From positions 124,001 through 188,000 of the forward strand of contig NZ_CP075379.1 in the NCBI RefSeq assembly GCF_023035875.1: a DNA stretch of 64,000 nt. Reading direction: 5' to 3'. Below the pieces are notes generated by a model. It ran no database searches, was not told the DNA's origin, and worked only from the letters and a program-made list of their open reading frames with translations. This stretch comes from Borrelia puertoricensis (GTDB lineage: Bacteria > Spirochaetota > Spirochaetia > Borreliales > Borreliaceae). This document shows positions 54,331 through 64,000 of the stretch, in pieces. Both the position numbers and the translations under genes were made by a program. Each line of letters begins with the position of its first letter. The stretch's first letter is position 1.

Positions 54331-56189
54331 AAATCCAAATTAAGCACTACTTTATTTTTAGGACTTGAAAAATATACAAGTAAAACTTGAATATCCGTAT
54401 TTCTAACACCAGAAATCCTACTTGCCTGAGCAAGATTAGCTGGCTGGATTTTAACAAATTTTTCCCTAGCCTCTCTGGATAAACCATCAATTTCATAATT
54501 GAAATCAAGGGGTAATTTAATAAGCTCAAGGTTATTCATTCTTCTAATTAAATCTCTTTGTCTATTAATGTATCCTTCATACTTAATATCTAATTCAACC
54601 TGTTCAAGAATCACTTTTGAAGCATTCAATTTAGGATCTATATTAATAAGATCACTTAAATTGATATACGGATCTTTTATAATATGATAAAAATCTTTAC
54701 TAATATGTTTCTTTAACTGTAAAGTGCTAGCTTCTCTTTCCTTAAGACGCCTCTGCCTCAAAAGTTCCTTAATTTCTTCTACTTGCTTCTCCTTGAAAAA
54801 ATATCTAGAATATTTTTCCTCACTAACCAGCCCAACTTCATATCCCCACTTAATCAACCTCTTATCACTAGTATCATGTCTTAAATTAAGCCTATGTTCA
54901 GCCCTTGAGGTAAACATTCTATAAGGTTCCTTAGTACCCTTAGTAACAAGATCATCAATAAGCACCCCAATATAAGAACTTGTTCTTGGCAGTATCATTG
55001 GATCCTTCCCCTGCAACTTAAGTGCTGCATTAATTCCAGCCATCAATCCTTGAGCTGCGGCTTCCTCATATCCTGATGATCCATTAGTTTGTCCTGCAAC
55101 AAAAAGTCCCTTAACCCTTTTAGTCTCAAGACTTGCATATAATTCAATAGGATTAATATAATCATACTCAACAGCATATCCAGGTCTTGTAATAACTGCA
55201 TTTTCAAGTCCATAAATACTATTGATCAATCTTTTTTGAACATCCTCGGGCAAAGATGAACTTAGACCATTAAGATACATCTCTTCAGTACTCAGCCCTT
55301 CAGGTTCAATAAATATTTGATGTTTATCTTTATCTTTGAATTTTACTATCTTGTCTTCAATTGAAGGACAATATCTTGGCCCATTCCCAATAATTTCACC
55401 GGAATAAAGCGGAGAGAGATGCATATTGTCACTAATTATTGCATGGGTTTTTTTATTTGTATAAGTAATGTAACAAGAGAGTTGAACTTTATCTATCTTA
55501 GTATTTGAAAAGGAAAAAGGAATGATATCAGAATCTCCAAATTGAATTTCTGTCTTTGCAAAATTTATACTCTTTCTATGAACCCTAGCAGGAGTACCTG
55601 TCTTAAGTCTACCCATCTCAAATCCAAGTTCAAGTAAAATTTTTTCAAGACCATAGGCAGCAGGTTCAGAAATTCTCCCCATACAAGCTCTATATTCACC
55701 AATAAATATTTTACCTCTAAGAAAAGTTCCGGTTGTAAGAACCACAACACGAGATGTAAATTTATTTCCCCTCTCTGTAACAACACCTTCGATTTTATTA
55801 CTCATAGAATTAAGCAAAAAGTCACTAACGGTATCTTGAAAAAGATCAAGATTGGTTTGCCTTTCCAATGTTTCTTTTGCCTTAACCTGATACGCCAATT
55901 TATCAGCCTGAGCACGTGGTGCCTGAACAGCAGGCCCTCTGCTTTTATTTAAAATTCTAAATTGAATCATACTAAAGTCAATAAGGCATCCCATCTCTCC
56001 TCCAAGAGCATCAATTTCACGCACCATATTTCCCTTAGCAAGTCCACCAATAGCAGGATTACAAGAAAGTTTACCAATCGTATCTAAATTCTGAGTAATT
56101 AGAAGCGTCTTAAAATTTAATCTTGCAAGAGCTAAGGATGCTTCAATACCAGCATGTCCACCTCCAATCACAATAGCATCGAAATCCAT
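54327..56189 (-). CDS. mnmG: tRNA uridine 5-carboxymethylaminomethyl modification enzyme MnmG (GidA)
   Basis: FAD enzyme that, with MnmE, builds the cmnm5 group on U34 of certain tRNAs. The 620-residue protein has the dinucleotide motif [22 protein letters not shown], the segment [24 protein letters not shown] with the conserved Cys, and [29 protein letters not shown] chose ATG at 56187-56189, eight bases after the mnmE stop; an in-frame TTG at 56213 lies inside mnmE. Confidence 0.96.
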   Translation of the reverse strand: MDFDAIVIGGGHAGIEASLALARLNFKTLLITQNLDTIGKLSCNPAIGGLAKGNMVREIDALGGEMGCLIDFSMIQFRILNKSRGPAVQAPRAQADKLAYQVKAKETLERQTNLDLFQDTVSDFLLNSMSNKIEGVVTERGNKFTSRVVVLTTGTFLRGKIFIGEYRACMGRISEPAAYGLEKILLELGFEMGRLKTGTPARVHRKSINFAKTEIQFGDSDIIPFSFSNTKIDKVQLSCYITYTNKKTHAIISDNMHLSPLYSGEIIGNGPRYCPSIEDKIVKFKDKDKHQIFIEPEGLSTEEMYLNGLSSSLPEDVQKRLINSIYGLENAVITRPGYAVEYDYINPIELYASLETKRVKGLFVAGQTNGSSGYEEAAAQGLMAGINAALKLQGKDPMILPRTSSYIGVLIDDLVTKGTKEPYRMFTSRAEHRLNLRHDTSDKRLIKWGYEVGLVSEEKYSRYFFKEKQVEEIKELLRQRRLKEREASTLQLKKHISKDFYHIIKDPYINLSDLINIDPKLNASKVILEQVELDIKYEGYINRQRDLIRRMNNLELIKLPLDFNYEIDGLSREAREKFVKIQPANLAQASRISGVRNTDIQVLLVYFSSPKNKVVLNLDL

Positions 56190-56197
56190 ATCTATAT

Positions 56198-57592
56198 CTA
56201 TTTTCCTAAACAAAAATTCTTAAACATATTGTCAAGTACATCTTCACTAGTAACCTCACCCGTTATTTCGCCTAAAAAATTAAGAACTTCATAAACATCA
56301 AATGCCAACATATCATAGCTTATACCTTTTTCTATCTTATTTAACAACTCAATAATTAAGGTATAAGCTTTTTTTAAAAGTTCTACTTGGCGACTTGATG
56401 ATACGATAACATCATAATCATCAATATCAATATAATCAAAGCATGTCAATGACCTTATCTTATCATAAAGAGAATCTATGCCAAATAAAGTCTTAGTACT
56501 AATCTTTACTAAATTTGATGAATTTATATTATCCGAATTAAAAAATTCAACTGTTTGTTTATTTGATTCTAAATCCATCTTATTTAAAACAAAAATCACC
56601 TTAGAATGTCCCTTATAAGAATCAATAAATTTTAAATCGTCATTTGTTAATCTTGCACTCAAATCAATAACATAAAGCACTAAAGATGCTTCCTTAATTA
56701 AAGAATTACTTTTAACGATACCCAACTGTTCAACAAAATCACTAGTCTCTCTAAGTCCTGCTGTATCAAAAACATTAAATAAAATACCATCAAATTCAAA
56801 GCTTGCTTGAATGTAATCTCTTGTAGTGCCAGCATAAGAGGAAACTATAGCCCTATCTTCCTTTAGTAACAAATTAAAAAGAGAAGATTTGCCAACATTA
56901 ACAGAACCGGCCAAAACTAATGCAATTCCATGATCAAGTTTCCTTGCAGTATTATAAGAATCAATCAATCTCTTAAGTTCATCTCTGCTTTTTGAAATAA
57001 CCTCAAAAGGAATGGTAACCTCATATTCACTTGTTTCATAATCAAGATGAACACTAAGTGCTGAGAGAAAATTTAAAATATCTTTTTTGATCAAATCTAT
57101 TTTAGTAAACAAAGAACCTGAAAGCTTGTTAACAGCAAGAGCATGGGTCTTATTAGTTTTAGCAGAAACTAACTCATTTACTGCCTCTGCTTTAGTAAGA
57201 TCAAGTTTTCCAGCCAAAAAAGCACGAAGAGTAAATTCACCAGGCTCAGCCATTCTAAATCCCACTTTCAAAAAACAGCCTATAATTCTCTTTATACCAA
57301 TAGGGGAGCCATGGGCCATAACCTCTATTGAATCTTGACCTGTAAAACTTTTTGGAGCTCTATAAAGACAAACAACAACTTCGTCCAATTTTTCACAAAT
57401 TTCTCTATCTATTAAATACCCATAATGAATGGTATGACCAGACGCTTCAAGCAGTCGCTTAGGATCTGAAAATATTTTAGAAAATTTTTCAATTGAAGAA
57501 ATCCCACTACTACGAATCACACACAAAGCACTACTAAGTAAAGGAGTAGCAAGTGCAACAATATCATCTTCTCTGTGAAAAAACTTGCTCAT
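56198..57592 (-). CDS. mnmE: tRNA modification GTPase MnmE (TrmE)
   Basis: GTPase partner of MnmG. The 464-residue protein has an N-terminal formyl-THF-binding domain ([22 protein letters not shown]), a helical domain, the G1 motif GSVNVGKSS (229-237), G3 DTAGLRET and G4 NKMD, and the C-terminal CLGK, the family CxGK site. It heads the mnmE-mnmG-rsmG unit and diverges from the flagellar operon. Confidence 0.96.
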   Translation of the reverse strand: MSKFFHREDDIVALATPLLSSALCVIRSSGISSIEKFSKIFSDPKRLLEASGHTIHYGYLIDREICEKLDEVVVCLYRAPKSFTGQDSIEVMAHGSPIGIKRIIGCFLKVGFRMAEPGEFTLRAFLAGKLDLTKAEAVNELVSAKTNKTHALAVNKLSGSLFTKIDLIKKDILNFLSALSVHLDYETSEYEVTIPFEVISKSRDELKRLIDSYNTARKLDHGIALVLAGSVNVGKSSLFNLLLKEDRAIVSSYAGTTRDYIQASFEFDGILFNVFDTAGLRETSDFVEQLGIVKSNSLIKEASLVLYVIDLSARLTNDDLKFIDSYKGHSKVIFVLNKMDLESNKQTVEFFNSDNINSSNLVKISTKTLFGIDSLYDKIRSLTCFDYIDIDDYDVIVSSSRQVELLKKAYTLIIELLNKIEKGISYDMLAFDVYEVLNFLGEITGEVTSEDVLDNMFKNFCLGK

Positions 57593-57685
57593 AGACTACA
57601 AAAATTATAACATAGCATAAATGGCAAAGACTAAAAATAAAAGAAAAAATTCAAAAATACAATTACATAAATAAATGACCTAAAT

Positions 57686-57714
57686 TTGTAAATATTATGA
57701 ATTTCACTTATAAT
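57686..57714 (+). promoter_or_regulatory. sigma-70 promoter of the flgN-flgK-flgL-fliW-csrA operon
   Basis: TTGTAA (57686-57691), a 17-base spacer and perfect TATAAT (57709-57714) stand 13 bases before the flgN ATG at 57728. The leader would be only about seven bases, holding at most AAAG as a ribosome-binding site. No sigma-28-type box is seen, in keeping with the housekeeping control of motility genes in Borrelia. Confidence 0.62.
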
Positions 57715-57727
57715 TTACTTTATAAAG

Positions 57728-58222
57728 ATGAAAACCAAATTAGAAACTGAACTGAAAAATACTTTACAAGAAGAAGTTCTTTTAGTAGAAGATATATATG
57801 ATATGTACCTAAATATAAAAAGATATCTTGATGAAAAAAACGAAACGATGTTTAAAGAAGCAATAAATAAAACAAACATTTATCTTCACAAATTTAAAGA
57901 TATAGAACAAAAGAGAGATGAGCTTTGGAAAAATTTTACAGCTCCTGAAAAATTTGAATCAACTTACAAGGCTATAGAAAAACTGTGTTCGGTTTATAAA
58001 AAAGAGATATATAATTATTTTCATCGATTAAAAATAGGGATATTGAATATCCAGAACTTAAATTACTTAATATCAAGCTACACAGAAACATCTCTTGGTA
58101 TTTTAGATCTAATATTTAAAGACGCTCAAGAAAGCGTAGACAACATAACTTATAAAAATCCCTATGGACCAAAAAGCGGAAACTTAAATGAAGCATCCGT
58201 TTTAATAAACAAAAAACTTTAA
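57728..58222 (+). CDS. flgN: flagellar chaperone FlgN-like protein
   Basis: FlgN escorts the hook-filament junction proteins FlgK and FlgL to the export gate. The 164-residue product is all-helical with the FlgN pattern: an N-terminal LETELKNTLQEEVLLVEDIYD helix, ENETMFKEAIN-like segment, and a second coil (RLKIGILNIQNLNYLISSYTE). The end KNPYGPKSGNLNEASVLINKKL contains the YGP/G motif seen in FlgN C-termini. Sequence similarity is weak, but standing 18 bases ahead of flgK makes the call reasonable. Confidence 0.82.
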   Translation: MKTKLETELKNTLQEEVLLVEDIYDMYLNIKRYLDEKNETMFKEAINKTNIYLHKFKDIEQKRDELWKNFTAPEKFESTYKAIEKLCSVYKKEIYNYFHRLKIGILNIQNLNYLISSYTETSLGILDLIFKDAQESVDNITYKNPYGPKSGNLNEASVLINKKL

Positions 58223-58240
58223 CTACTTAAGGAGTTTTAA

Positions 58241-60124
58241 ATGGATTCAACATTTTCAGGAATAGAAATTGGGAAAAAAAGTTTATTTGCACACAAAGAT
58301 GCTATGAACACAATTGGACATAATCTAACTAACACGTCAAAACCCGGATATTCAAGACAAAGAGTTATAATGAAAACTGAAATGCCAATTTATGCTCCTC
58401 AATTAAATAGAACAAACAAAGTTGGTCAACTAGGTCAAGGAATAATGGTTCAAACCATAGAACGAGTAAGAGACGACTTGCTTGATATAAAAATAGCTGA
58501 AGAATCACATAGACTTGGCTATTGGAGTTCAAAAGACAAATTTATCTCTCTGCTTGAAAATGTATATAATGAACCGGAAGAACAATCAATCAGAAAAAGA
58601 TTAAATGATTTTTGGGACAGCTGGCAAGATTTATCAAAACAGCCCCAAGGACTAGCTGAAAGAAATATTATACTAGAACGCGGACAATCTTTTGCAGAAG
58701 TAGTAAACAGCAGATTTCATTCTCTTAAACGAATATACACAATGGCAAATGACGAAGTAAAAATCACTACTGAAGAGATAAATAACTACCTTAGGAATAT
58801 CAGTAAGCTTAATAAGCAAATTGCAAAATCAATCGCCATGAAAGATCAGCCAAATGATTTAATGGATGAACGGGATTTAATAGTTGATAAACTAAGCAAT
58901 TTAATCAGTATCTCCATAGAAAATAAGCGAGACCCTAATGAATTTTTAATTTATGTAGAAGGAAAACATCTAATTCAAGGTGCAATTGCAAATGAATTTA
59001 TATTAGAAGCAGCCAATGGCCCTACAGGAACTAAATGGAATATTTTATGGAATAATGGAGAACCGGCTAATATTAATACGGGAAAATTAGGGGCTCTTAT
59101 TAATGTAAGAGATAACGAAATTAAAAACGAAATTAATGAAATAGATAACATGGCAATTAATATCACAGAGCTTGTAAATGAAGTTCATGTGTCAGGACAC
59201 GGCCTTGATCAAAAAAACGGAAGAATTTTCTTCGACCAAGAATACAAGCTAACCGATGAGCGTGGACGACATGACAGCAATGGAGATGGTCAATTTGATT
59301 CTGTTCATATATTTAAAATAAATAGTACAAATGAAATTTTTCCAGAAGAAAATCTAGGATTTTCAGGAATACTCAAATTTCAAGCAATCAATAAAAATGA
59401 TTTTATAGAAATATCCTACAATACAACAGATACCGTCCAAGACGTAATAAATAAAATAAATAACTCCAACTCACAAGTCACTGCAAGAATTAATGCAGAA
59501 GGAAAATTTGAAATTAAGGCAATCAAAGAAGAAGAAAACGACAATGCTATTTTTAGAATTAGATATATTGAAGATTCTGGGATATTTTTAACAACTTACA
59601 CAGGCATTTTAAATGCATCGGGAACTGAGGGTGCTTATAACTATCAAGACATTAATACTACCAACCAACTAATAAATACAGCTAGCTACTCAATAGCTCC
59701 TCTCAAAAATCCAGCTGCATGGCTTAAAGTATCTAGAGAAATTGCAGACGATCCATCAAAGATTGTATCGGGAATTAAAACTCCAACAAACAACGCTCCT
59801 ATTGGAGACAATAAGGCAGCGTTACGTATTGCATCTTTTGTAAACTCACAAATCATGATTGGAAAGAATGCAACACTAAATGACTACTTCGCAAACACGG
59901 CTTCCAATATTGCAATCAAAGGACAAACAGCAGAAATTACAAAAAATAGTCAAGAACAAATACTTAAAAGTTTAACTGATTTAAGACTATCAATATCTGG
60001 TGTCAATAAAGATGAAGAATTAGCAAACATGATAGAATTTCAACAATCATTTATTGCCGCAAGCAAATTCATCACAGTTTCTGCAGAATTAATAGATACA
60101 ATCATAAATAAAATGGGAGTATAA
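58241..60124 (+). CDS. flgK: flagellar hook-associated protein 1 (FlgK)
   Basis: Forms the first ring of the hook-filament junction. The 627-residue protein begins [40 protein letters not shown], the rod/hook N-terminal signature, followed by coiled coil and ends with [31 protein letters not shown], the matching C-terminal helix. AAGGAG lies before the ATG. Co-transcribed with flgN and flgL. Confidence 0.97.
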   Translation: MDSTFSGIEIGKKSLFAHKDAMNTIGHNLTNTSKPGYSRQRVIMKTEMPIYAPQLNRTNKVGQLGQGIMVQTIERVRDDLLDIKIAEESHRLGYWSSKDKFISLLENVYNEPEEQSIRKRLNDFWDSWQDLSKQPQGLAERNIILERGQSFAEVVNSRFHSLKRIYTMANDEVKITTEEINNYLRNISKLNKQIAKSIAMKDQPNDLMDERDLIVDKLSNLISISIENKRDPNEFLIYVEGKHLIQGAIANEFILEAANGPTGTKWNILWNNGEPANINTGKLGALINVRDNEIKNEINEIDNMAINITELVNEVHVSGHGLDQKNGRIFFDQEYKLTDERGRHDSNGDGQFDSVHIFKINSTNEIFPEENLGFSGILKFQAINKNDFIEISYNTTDTVQDVINKINNSNSQVTARINAEGKFEIKAIKEEENDNAIFRIRYIEDSGIFLTTYTGILNASGTEGAYNYQDINTTNQLINTASYSIAPLKNPAAWLKVSREIADDPSKIVSGIKTPTNNAPIGDNKAALRIASFVNSQIMIGKNATLNDYFANTASNIAIKGQTAEITKNSQEQILKSLTDLRLSISGVNKDEELANMIEFQQSFIAASKFITVSAELIDTIINKMGV

Positions 60125-60127
60125 TGT

Positions 60128-61402
60128 ATGATAAACAGAGTAAGTCATCCTTTGACATATGATAACTTAAAGACATCTTCAACAGACAAAGAAGTAAAAA
60201 TAACAAAACTTTTAGGCAGCCTATACCAAGGTGGAAAAAGAATTACAAATTTGCGAGACGATCCAACAGGTGTCACTCATGCAATAAGATTAGACAGTGA
60301 TATATTTAAGCTTAATACCTATGTTAAAAATATCAACAGCGCCAAAGGAAAATTAAGATATATGGAAGGGTATTTACAATCCCTTGCAAATATTTTAACT
60401 CGTGCAAAAGAAATAACTGTCCAAGGTGCAAGCAGTACATACAAAGCTGATGATAAAAAGATAATAGCAAAAGAAATAAATGCAATACTTGAAGATGTCG
60501 TTGCAATAGCAAATGTAAAAGGATCAGATGGATATAGCATATTTGCAGGAACTAAAATTGATAATGAAGCATTTAAAGTAATTAGAGAAAACAGGATAAA
60601 CAAACTAACTCAAGATAAAGCAGAAACTCAAATAGTAAGAATAGACTACAATGGAAACCAAACAGAACAAACAACTGAAATATATAATGAAATTTATATC
60701 CCAAATAACTATCCTGGAAGCGAAATATTTTTTTCTCACAATCATTACATAACATCATCAAAAAATGTTAATGGATTTATTGTCAAGGAAAACACAAAAA
60801 TTTATATTGATAACATTGAAATAGTATTAACAGCAGGTGATACCGCTGCTGACATTATTGCCAAGATAAATGAATCATCTGCTCCTGTCGAAGCTAATCT
60901 TGATCGTATTTTAAATTCAATAGTCATACAAACAACAATACCTCACCAAATATGGATAACAGAAGAGAAAGGTTCAACAGTACTACAAGAGCTAGGTATT
61001 CTGACCCAAAATAATGATACCAAAGAACCTCCCTATAATATTGCAAACAATGCTGAGGTTAGAAATAAAACAATTTTTGATAGCTTAATTGAGTTAAGAG
61101 ATAATCTAGAAGAAAATAGAGAAGAAATTATTGGAAGTAGAAGTTTAGCAGAAATCGATGCAAGTTTAAATAAAATTTTTGCAACATTAGCTGATCTTGG
61201 CACTAAAGAAAATAGGCTTGATAGAAGTTATGAAAGGATAACTAAAGAAATAATGGATATGAGAGATGATATGGTTAAATATACCGATCTTGATGTCACA
61301 AAAGCAATAACGGAACTTAACATGACAAGTTTAGCTTATCAAGTATCTTTAGGGGTTTCCGCAAGAATCATGCAAACAACATTATTAGATTTTCTAAAAT
61401 AA
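60128..61402 (+). CDS. flgL: flagellar hook-associated protein 3 (FlgL)
   Basis: Second ring of the hook-filament junction. The 424-residue protein has a [13 protein letters not shown] N-terminus ([17 protein letters not shown]... [11 protein letters not shown]) and C-terminus ([36 protein letters not shown]). It is longer than enterobacterial FlgL (about 317), with an extra central region (about 160-330). GGGAG eight bases upstream supplies the start; the flgK stop is four bases away. Confidence 0.96.
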   Translation: MINRVSHPLTYDNLKTSSTDKEVKITKLLGSLYQGGKRITNLRDDPTGVTHAIRLDSDIFKLNTYVKNINSAKGKLRYMEGYLQSLANILTRAKEITVQGASSTYKADDKKIIAKEINAILEDVVAIANVKGSDGYSIFAGTKIDNEAFKVIRENRINKLTQDKAETQIVRIDYNGNQTEQTTEIYNEIYIPNNYPGSEIFFSHNHYITSSKNVNGFIVKENTKIYIDNIEIVLTAGDTAADIIAKINESSAPVEANLDRILNSIVIQTTIPHQIWITEEKGSTVLQELGILTQNNDTKEPPYNIANNAEVRNKTIFDSLIELRDNLEENREEIIGSRSLAEIDASLNKIFATLADLGTKENRLDRSYERITKEIMDMRDDMVKYTDLDVTKAITELNMTSLAYQVSLGVSARIMQTTLLDFLK

Positions 61403-61403
61403 A

Positions 61404-61799
61404 ATGAAAAACGAAATTAGTATAAAATTTAACTTTCCTAAAGGAATACTGGGATTTGAAGAGATTAAAGAATTTATAATCAAAGATTCTGAACACAAAC
61501 CTTTCTCTATAATGCAATCGATAAACGGAGAAATAAACTTTTTAGTAACATCGCCCTTTAATTTTTTAGAAAAATATTTGCCAAATATAGAGGAAGAAGA
61601 TTGGTTAGATATCCAAACAGAAAATGAAGATGAAAAAGTCATACTATGTATAATTAACATGCATGTAAAAAACTATAGAAAAATAACGGCTAATTTAAAA
61701 GCTCCAATCATATTAAACAAAAAGAAATTAATTGGGAAACAAGCCATATCTACAAATGAAGAGCATTATCTTAGATATAGAGTCTTTAAGAAGGAATAA
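61404..61799 (+). CDS. fliW: flagellar assembly factor FliW
   Basis: FliW binds flagellin and CsrA in turn, so that free flagellin releases FliW-bound CsrA control. The 131-residue protein shows [42 protein letters not shown] and [22 protein letters not shown], diagnostic for the family. The ATG starts one base after the flgL stop with no ribosome-binding site, so it depends on coupling. Confidence 0.96.
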   Translation: MKNEISIKFNFPKGILGFEEIKEFIIKDSEHKPFSIMQSINGEINFLVTSPFNFLEKYLPNIEEEDWLDIQTENEDEKVILCIINMHVKNYRKITANLKAPIILNKKKLIGKQAISTNEEHYLRYRVFKKE

Positions 61800-61801
61800 A
61801 T

Positions 61802-62038
61802 ATGCTAGTATTATCAAGAAAAGCAAACGAAAGCATAAAAATAGACTCTAACATTGAAATTTCAATATTAGAAATAAAAAAAGATAGCGTTAAAATAGCT
61901 ATAAAAGCCCCTGAAAATATCAAAATACTTAGATCTGAAATTTATGACATCATCAAAGAAGAAAACAAAAAATCAATACTACAAGACAAGAATAATATAC
62001 ATAAAATTAAAAATTTATTTGATTATTTTAGTAAATAA
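61802..62038 (+). CDS. csrA: carbon storage regulator CsrA
   Basis: RNA-binding translational repressor that docks on GGA motifs in mRNA leaders. The 78-residue protein starts [25 protein letters not shown] and [21 protein letters not shown], the whole family core with Leu4 and Arg44 (here RSEIYD). The C-terminal extension of about 20 residues is longer than in E. coli (61). AAGGA overlapping the end of fliW serves as binding site. Its 3' end overlaps convergent tsaB by 16 bases. Confidence 0.97.
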   Translation: MLVLSRKANESIKIDSNIEISILEIKKDSVKIAIKAPENIKILRSEIYDIIKEENKKSILQDKNNIHKIKNLFDYFSK

Positions 62039-62685
62039 GATTCAATTTCTGCATCACTAAGTCTTACATAAAAAGGTCCTGACAAAATATCATCTCCCTG
62101 TCTGTTTTTTAAATATTTAAACTTGCCAAGCTCCGTCAAAACCGAACCAAAAGAATCCATATCACTGATAATCTCAAACTTATTTTTAAGCTTTTCATAA
62201 ATAAATTCAATACCATTACCCACAATAACAAATTTAAAGTCAAAACTATTTAAATATTCAAATAACTCTGATTCAGAAAAACAAAAAATTTTCCCGCAAA
62301 ATTTAGAATTCTTATAACACCCAAGGAAATATTTACCTGCTGTAAAACTTAAAGTTAGCGTATCTGCGCTTGTATTAACCAATCTCGCAAAAACATCAAA
62401 TGTAGGTACATTCACAAAAGGAATTGAGAGACCTAAAGAAAGCCCCTTAAGAAAACTTAAACTAATTCTCAAGCCTGTAAAAGAACCAGGACCAGAAGAA
62501 TTAATAAGTAAATCAAGTTTATTTAGATCAATACCACATTCTAATACAAAATCATTAAATAATTTTGGAATACTAAGAGCATAATTAATCTTATCTTTAC
62601 CCTTAATTAAAGAAAAGACCTCACCATTAATTTCAAAATGAACCAACAAAGCTTTATGTGAATATTCAATTGCAAGGGTATTCAT
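62023..62685 (-). CDS. tsaB: tRNA threonylcarbamoyladenosine biosynthesis protein TsaB
   Basis: Partner of TsaD and TsaE in forming t6A37 of ANN-decoding tRNAs. The 220-residue protein has [20 protein letters not shown] and the conserved [24 protein letters not shown]. It overlaps tsaE by 20 bases and converges with csrA. Length fits the family. Confidence 0.93.
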   Translation of the reverse strand: MNTLAIEYSHKALLVHFEINGEVFSLIKGKDKINYALSIPKLFNDFVLECGIDLNKLDLLINSSGPGSFTGLRISLSFLKGLSLGLSIPFVNVPTFDVFARLVNTSADTLTLSFTAGKYFLGCYKNSKFCGKIFCFSESELFEYLNSFDFKFVIVGNGIEFIYEKLKNKFEIISDMDSFGSVLTELGKFKYLKNRQGDDILSGPFYVRLSDAEIESYLLK

Positions 62686-63094
62686 TGCTAAATTCTAAAA
62701 TCCTACTAGTATTTTTTATTTTAAATGTTAAAAACACCAACCTATTCTTTGGCAAAACATCAATAATTATCTCTGGCCACTCAATAGCTATTATAGCTGA
62801 CATATCTAAGATAATCTCCATTCCACCAATAAGTTGAAACTCATCTAAAATATTCAAACGATACAAATCAATATGATAAAATTTAAAATCTACAAACTCA
62901 TAAACATTAACAATATTATAAGTTGGACTTGTAAAGTAAGAAACGCCAAGATTTAAAGCCAAACCTTTTAAAAAGGTTGTCTTCCCAGCTCCCATATCAC
63001 CACAAAGACCAAATATCTTACCAATAGGCAAGGGATTAAAAAAAGATTTAGAAAAGTTTATCATTTCCTTTTCTGTTTCAAAAGATAATGTCAA
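62666..63094 (-). CDS. tsaE: tRNA threonylcarbamoyladenosine biosynthesis ATPase TsaE
   Basis: ATPase that drives the TsaBD t6A synthase. The 142-residue protein has Walker A GDMGAGKTT (residues 32-40), SPTYNIVNVYEFVDFKFYHIDLYRL and IAIEWPEII, the family core. The start TTG at 63092-63094 overlaps the stop of the preceding gene as TTGA and has AAGGTGAG five bases upstream; the in-frame ATG ten codons later would shorten the first strand. Confidence 0.93.
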   Translation of the reverse strand: MTLSFETEKEMINFSKSFFNPLPIGKIFGLCGDMGAGKTTFLKGLALNLGVSYFTSPTYNIVNVYEFVDFKFYHIDLYRLNILDEFQLIGGMEIILDMSAIIAIEWPEIIIDVLPKNRLVFLTFKIKNTSRILEFSNEYPCN

Positions 63095-63405
63095 GGAAGC
63101 TCACCTTTTATATCAAGATCAATAACATGCCTCTTGATTGCAACCATCAAACTAAGAACAGGATAATTTAAAGGATCTATAAAATCAATAGTGATATGTT
63201 TCTCACCTAAAGGAGTTACTTCTATTGTAAACTTCACTTGCTTAGTCTCACTAAAACCCTTATATTCATAAAAAGCGTCAGCAAAATATACTCTTCTATA
63301 ATATATAAGACTATCTTGCTTACTGATATTATCAAGAGAAATAAATTTCACAAATAATATTCCTTTAAATAAAATCCCGAGAAGCCAACATAGGAATATT
63401 TTCAT
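63091..63405 (-). CDS. small exported or membrane-anchored protein of unknown function
   Basis: The 104-residue protein has an N-terminal hydrophobic stretch (MKIFLCWLLGILFKGILFVKF) and a beta-rich remainder (FSETKQVKFTIEVTPLGEKHITIDFIDPLNYPVL). No family is recognised. It is coupled to tsaE by a TTGA overlap and is probably a Borrelia envelope protein. No good ribosome-binding site precedes the ATG. Confidence 0.7.
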   Translation of the reverse strand: MKIFLCWLLGILFKGILFVKFISLDNISKQDSLIYYRRVYFADAFYEYKGFSETKQVKFTIEVTPLGEKHITIDFIDPLNYPVLSLMVAIKRHVIDLDIKGELP

Positions 63406-63536
63406 TTAGCGCTATTTTCAAAGATGGGACTTTCATTTTTAACTTTTAATACGTCTATGCAACTATCCGTTAAAAAAATACTTAAATCCCCCAATTTAGT
63501 GAGATGTCGCAAAAAATAACTCTAATCCCTACAATT

Positions 63537-63554
63537 AAACTTCCCAGGAAGTTT
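63537..63554. terminator. hairpin directly after the rplT stop
   Basis: AAACTTCC (63537-63544) and GGAAGTTT (63547-63554) are perfect 8-base arms adjoining the rplT stop codon. The loop is too short for the full stem, so six or seven pairs would form. The following transcript is not U-rich, so termination may be partial. The rest of the 149-base gap to the next gene shows nothing else clear. Confidence 0.4.
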
Positions 63555-63902
63555 TTAATTTTTTATTTCGTAAACAATTTTTTTAAAAGTTTCAATATCT
63601 TCAATTGCTAAATTAGATAAAATTTTTCTATTAAGTTTAATATTAGACTTTCTCAAACCTTCAAAAAACTTTGAATAGTTAATTCCCATACCAGTTAAAG
63701 CAGCAGAAATTCTCACAATCCATAAACTTCTAAAATCCCTCTTACGAGCCTTTCTATCTCTTGTAGCATACATCATGCCTTTACGAAGAGTATCTTTGGC
63801 TTTCTTATAATTACTTTTCTTAGTACCCCAAAAACCCTTGGTTTTCTTTAAGATCCTCTTTCGTCTTGCAACGTGAACTATCCCATTCTTAACTCTAGCC
63901 AT
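63555..63902 (-). CDS. rplT: 50S ribosomal protein L20
   Basis: Early-assembly protein of the large subunit that binds 23S rRNA. The 115-residue sequence ARVKNGIVHVARRKRILKKT, KGFWGTKKSNYKKAKDTLRK, RDRKARKRDFRSLWIVRISA and GMNYS-like GMGINYSKFFEGLRKSNI is diagnostic. It follows rpmI by 21 bases, the standard infC-rpmI-rplT order, with infC expected outside the window. Confidence 0.98.
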   Translation of the reverse strand: MARVKNGIVHVARRKRILKKTKGFWGTKKSNYKKAKDTLRKGMMYATRDRKARKRDFRSLWIVRISAALTGMGINYSKFFEGLRKSNIKLNRKILSNLAIEDIETFKKIVYEIKN

Positions 63903-63923
63903 ATAATCTCCTTAAATCAATAT

Positions 63924-64000
63924 TTAAGCATAAGGCAATAAGGTTTTGATTCTCTTAATCTCAAAACTTGAAACCAAACCTGACTTACCCAACTTCCTTC
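63924..64000 (-). CDS. rpmI: 50S ribosomal protein L35, partial (only the C-terminal end is inside)
   Basis: The last 24 codons read RKLGKSGLVSSFEIKRIKTL and LPYA before a TAA at 63924-63926. This is the typical C-terminus of L35 (family ending KRIKxLLPY). The start lies beyond base 64000. The gene is too short inside the window to judge regulation. Confidence 0.92.
   Translation of the reverse strand, partial: RKLGKSGLVSSFEIKRIKTLLPYA

Noticed and set aside
63406..63536. Gap after rplT examined for an RNA gene
   Set aside because: No cloverleaf or strong conserved stem was found apart from the short hairpin next to the stop.

Overview
The window is chromosomal DNA of a spirochaete of the genus Borrelia, most likely of the relapsing-fever group. 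The evidence is very low GC content with A/T-rich third codon positions, the periplasmic flagellin FlaB, the fliW-csrA pair, the BesABC efflux genes, the lone Mn/Fe superoxide dismutase, and a gene order that matches, as far as I remember it, the Lyme Borrelia chromosome from about BB0127 (rpsA) to BB0189 (rpmI). The FlaB variable region (a Pro/Ala/Gln-rich insert, then DANMSLSKIENAIRMVSDQR) looks more like relapsing-fever than Lyme species. I cannot name the species from this window alone. I see no plasmid-type genes, insertion sequences, phage genes, CRISPR arrays, tRNA or rRNA genes.

Layout. 1-8.0 kb: a minus-strand block of translation, recombination and transcription genes (rpsA partial, cmk, rluB, scpA-like, recA, a very long greA, a TPR gene). 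8.1-14.6 kb: a TPR membrane protein, hisS, a class B penicillin-binding protein with a PASTA domain, and a long-chain acyl-CoA synthetase. 14.8-24.0 kb: RND efflux operon besC-besA-besB followed by a small PII-like gene, then yidD and the glycine-betaine/choline-type transporter proVWX. 24.1-30.2 kb: flaB, fliD, nagA-nagB and sod. 30.2-36.1 kb: secA and a plus-strand group of envelope proteins ending in alr. 36.1-45.9 kb: a secreted repeat protein, a 55-residue basic protein, an unknown 582-residue protein, a Na/Ca exchanger, a DUF4015-type hydrolase, malQ, an OmpA-domain protein and a DksA-type zinc-finger protein. 46.0-53.6 kb: infA, then the MoxR/DUF58/Bat operon. 53.7-57.6 kb: mnmE-mnmG-rsmG. 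57.7-62.0 kb: the flagellar operon flgN-flgK-flgL-fliW-csrA. 62.0-64.0 kb: tsaB, tsaE, a small secreted protein, rplT and the 3' end of rpmI.

How it fits together: two flagellar loci (flaB/fliD and flgN-flgK-flgL-fliW-csrA) are linked by the known CsrA-FliW-flagellin control circuit. nagA/nagB channel GlcNAc-6-P to fructose-6-P, while alr, the PBP and malQ serve wall and carbohydrate metabolism. BesABC, ProVWX, SecA, YidD and the Bat operon are envelope systems. No stretch longer than about 180 bases lacks a gene, and many convergent genes overlap or nearly touch at their stop codons. Start codons were re-chosen where Shine-Dalgarno spacing, signal peptides or family alignment demanded it; TTG and GTG starts are common, and besC appears to need an ATT start.
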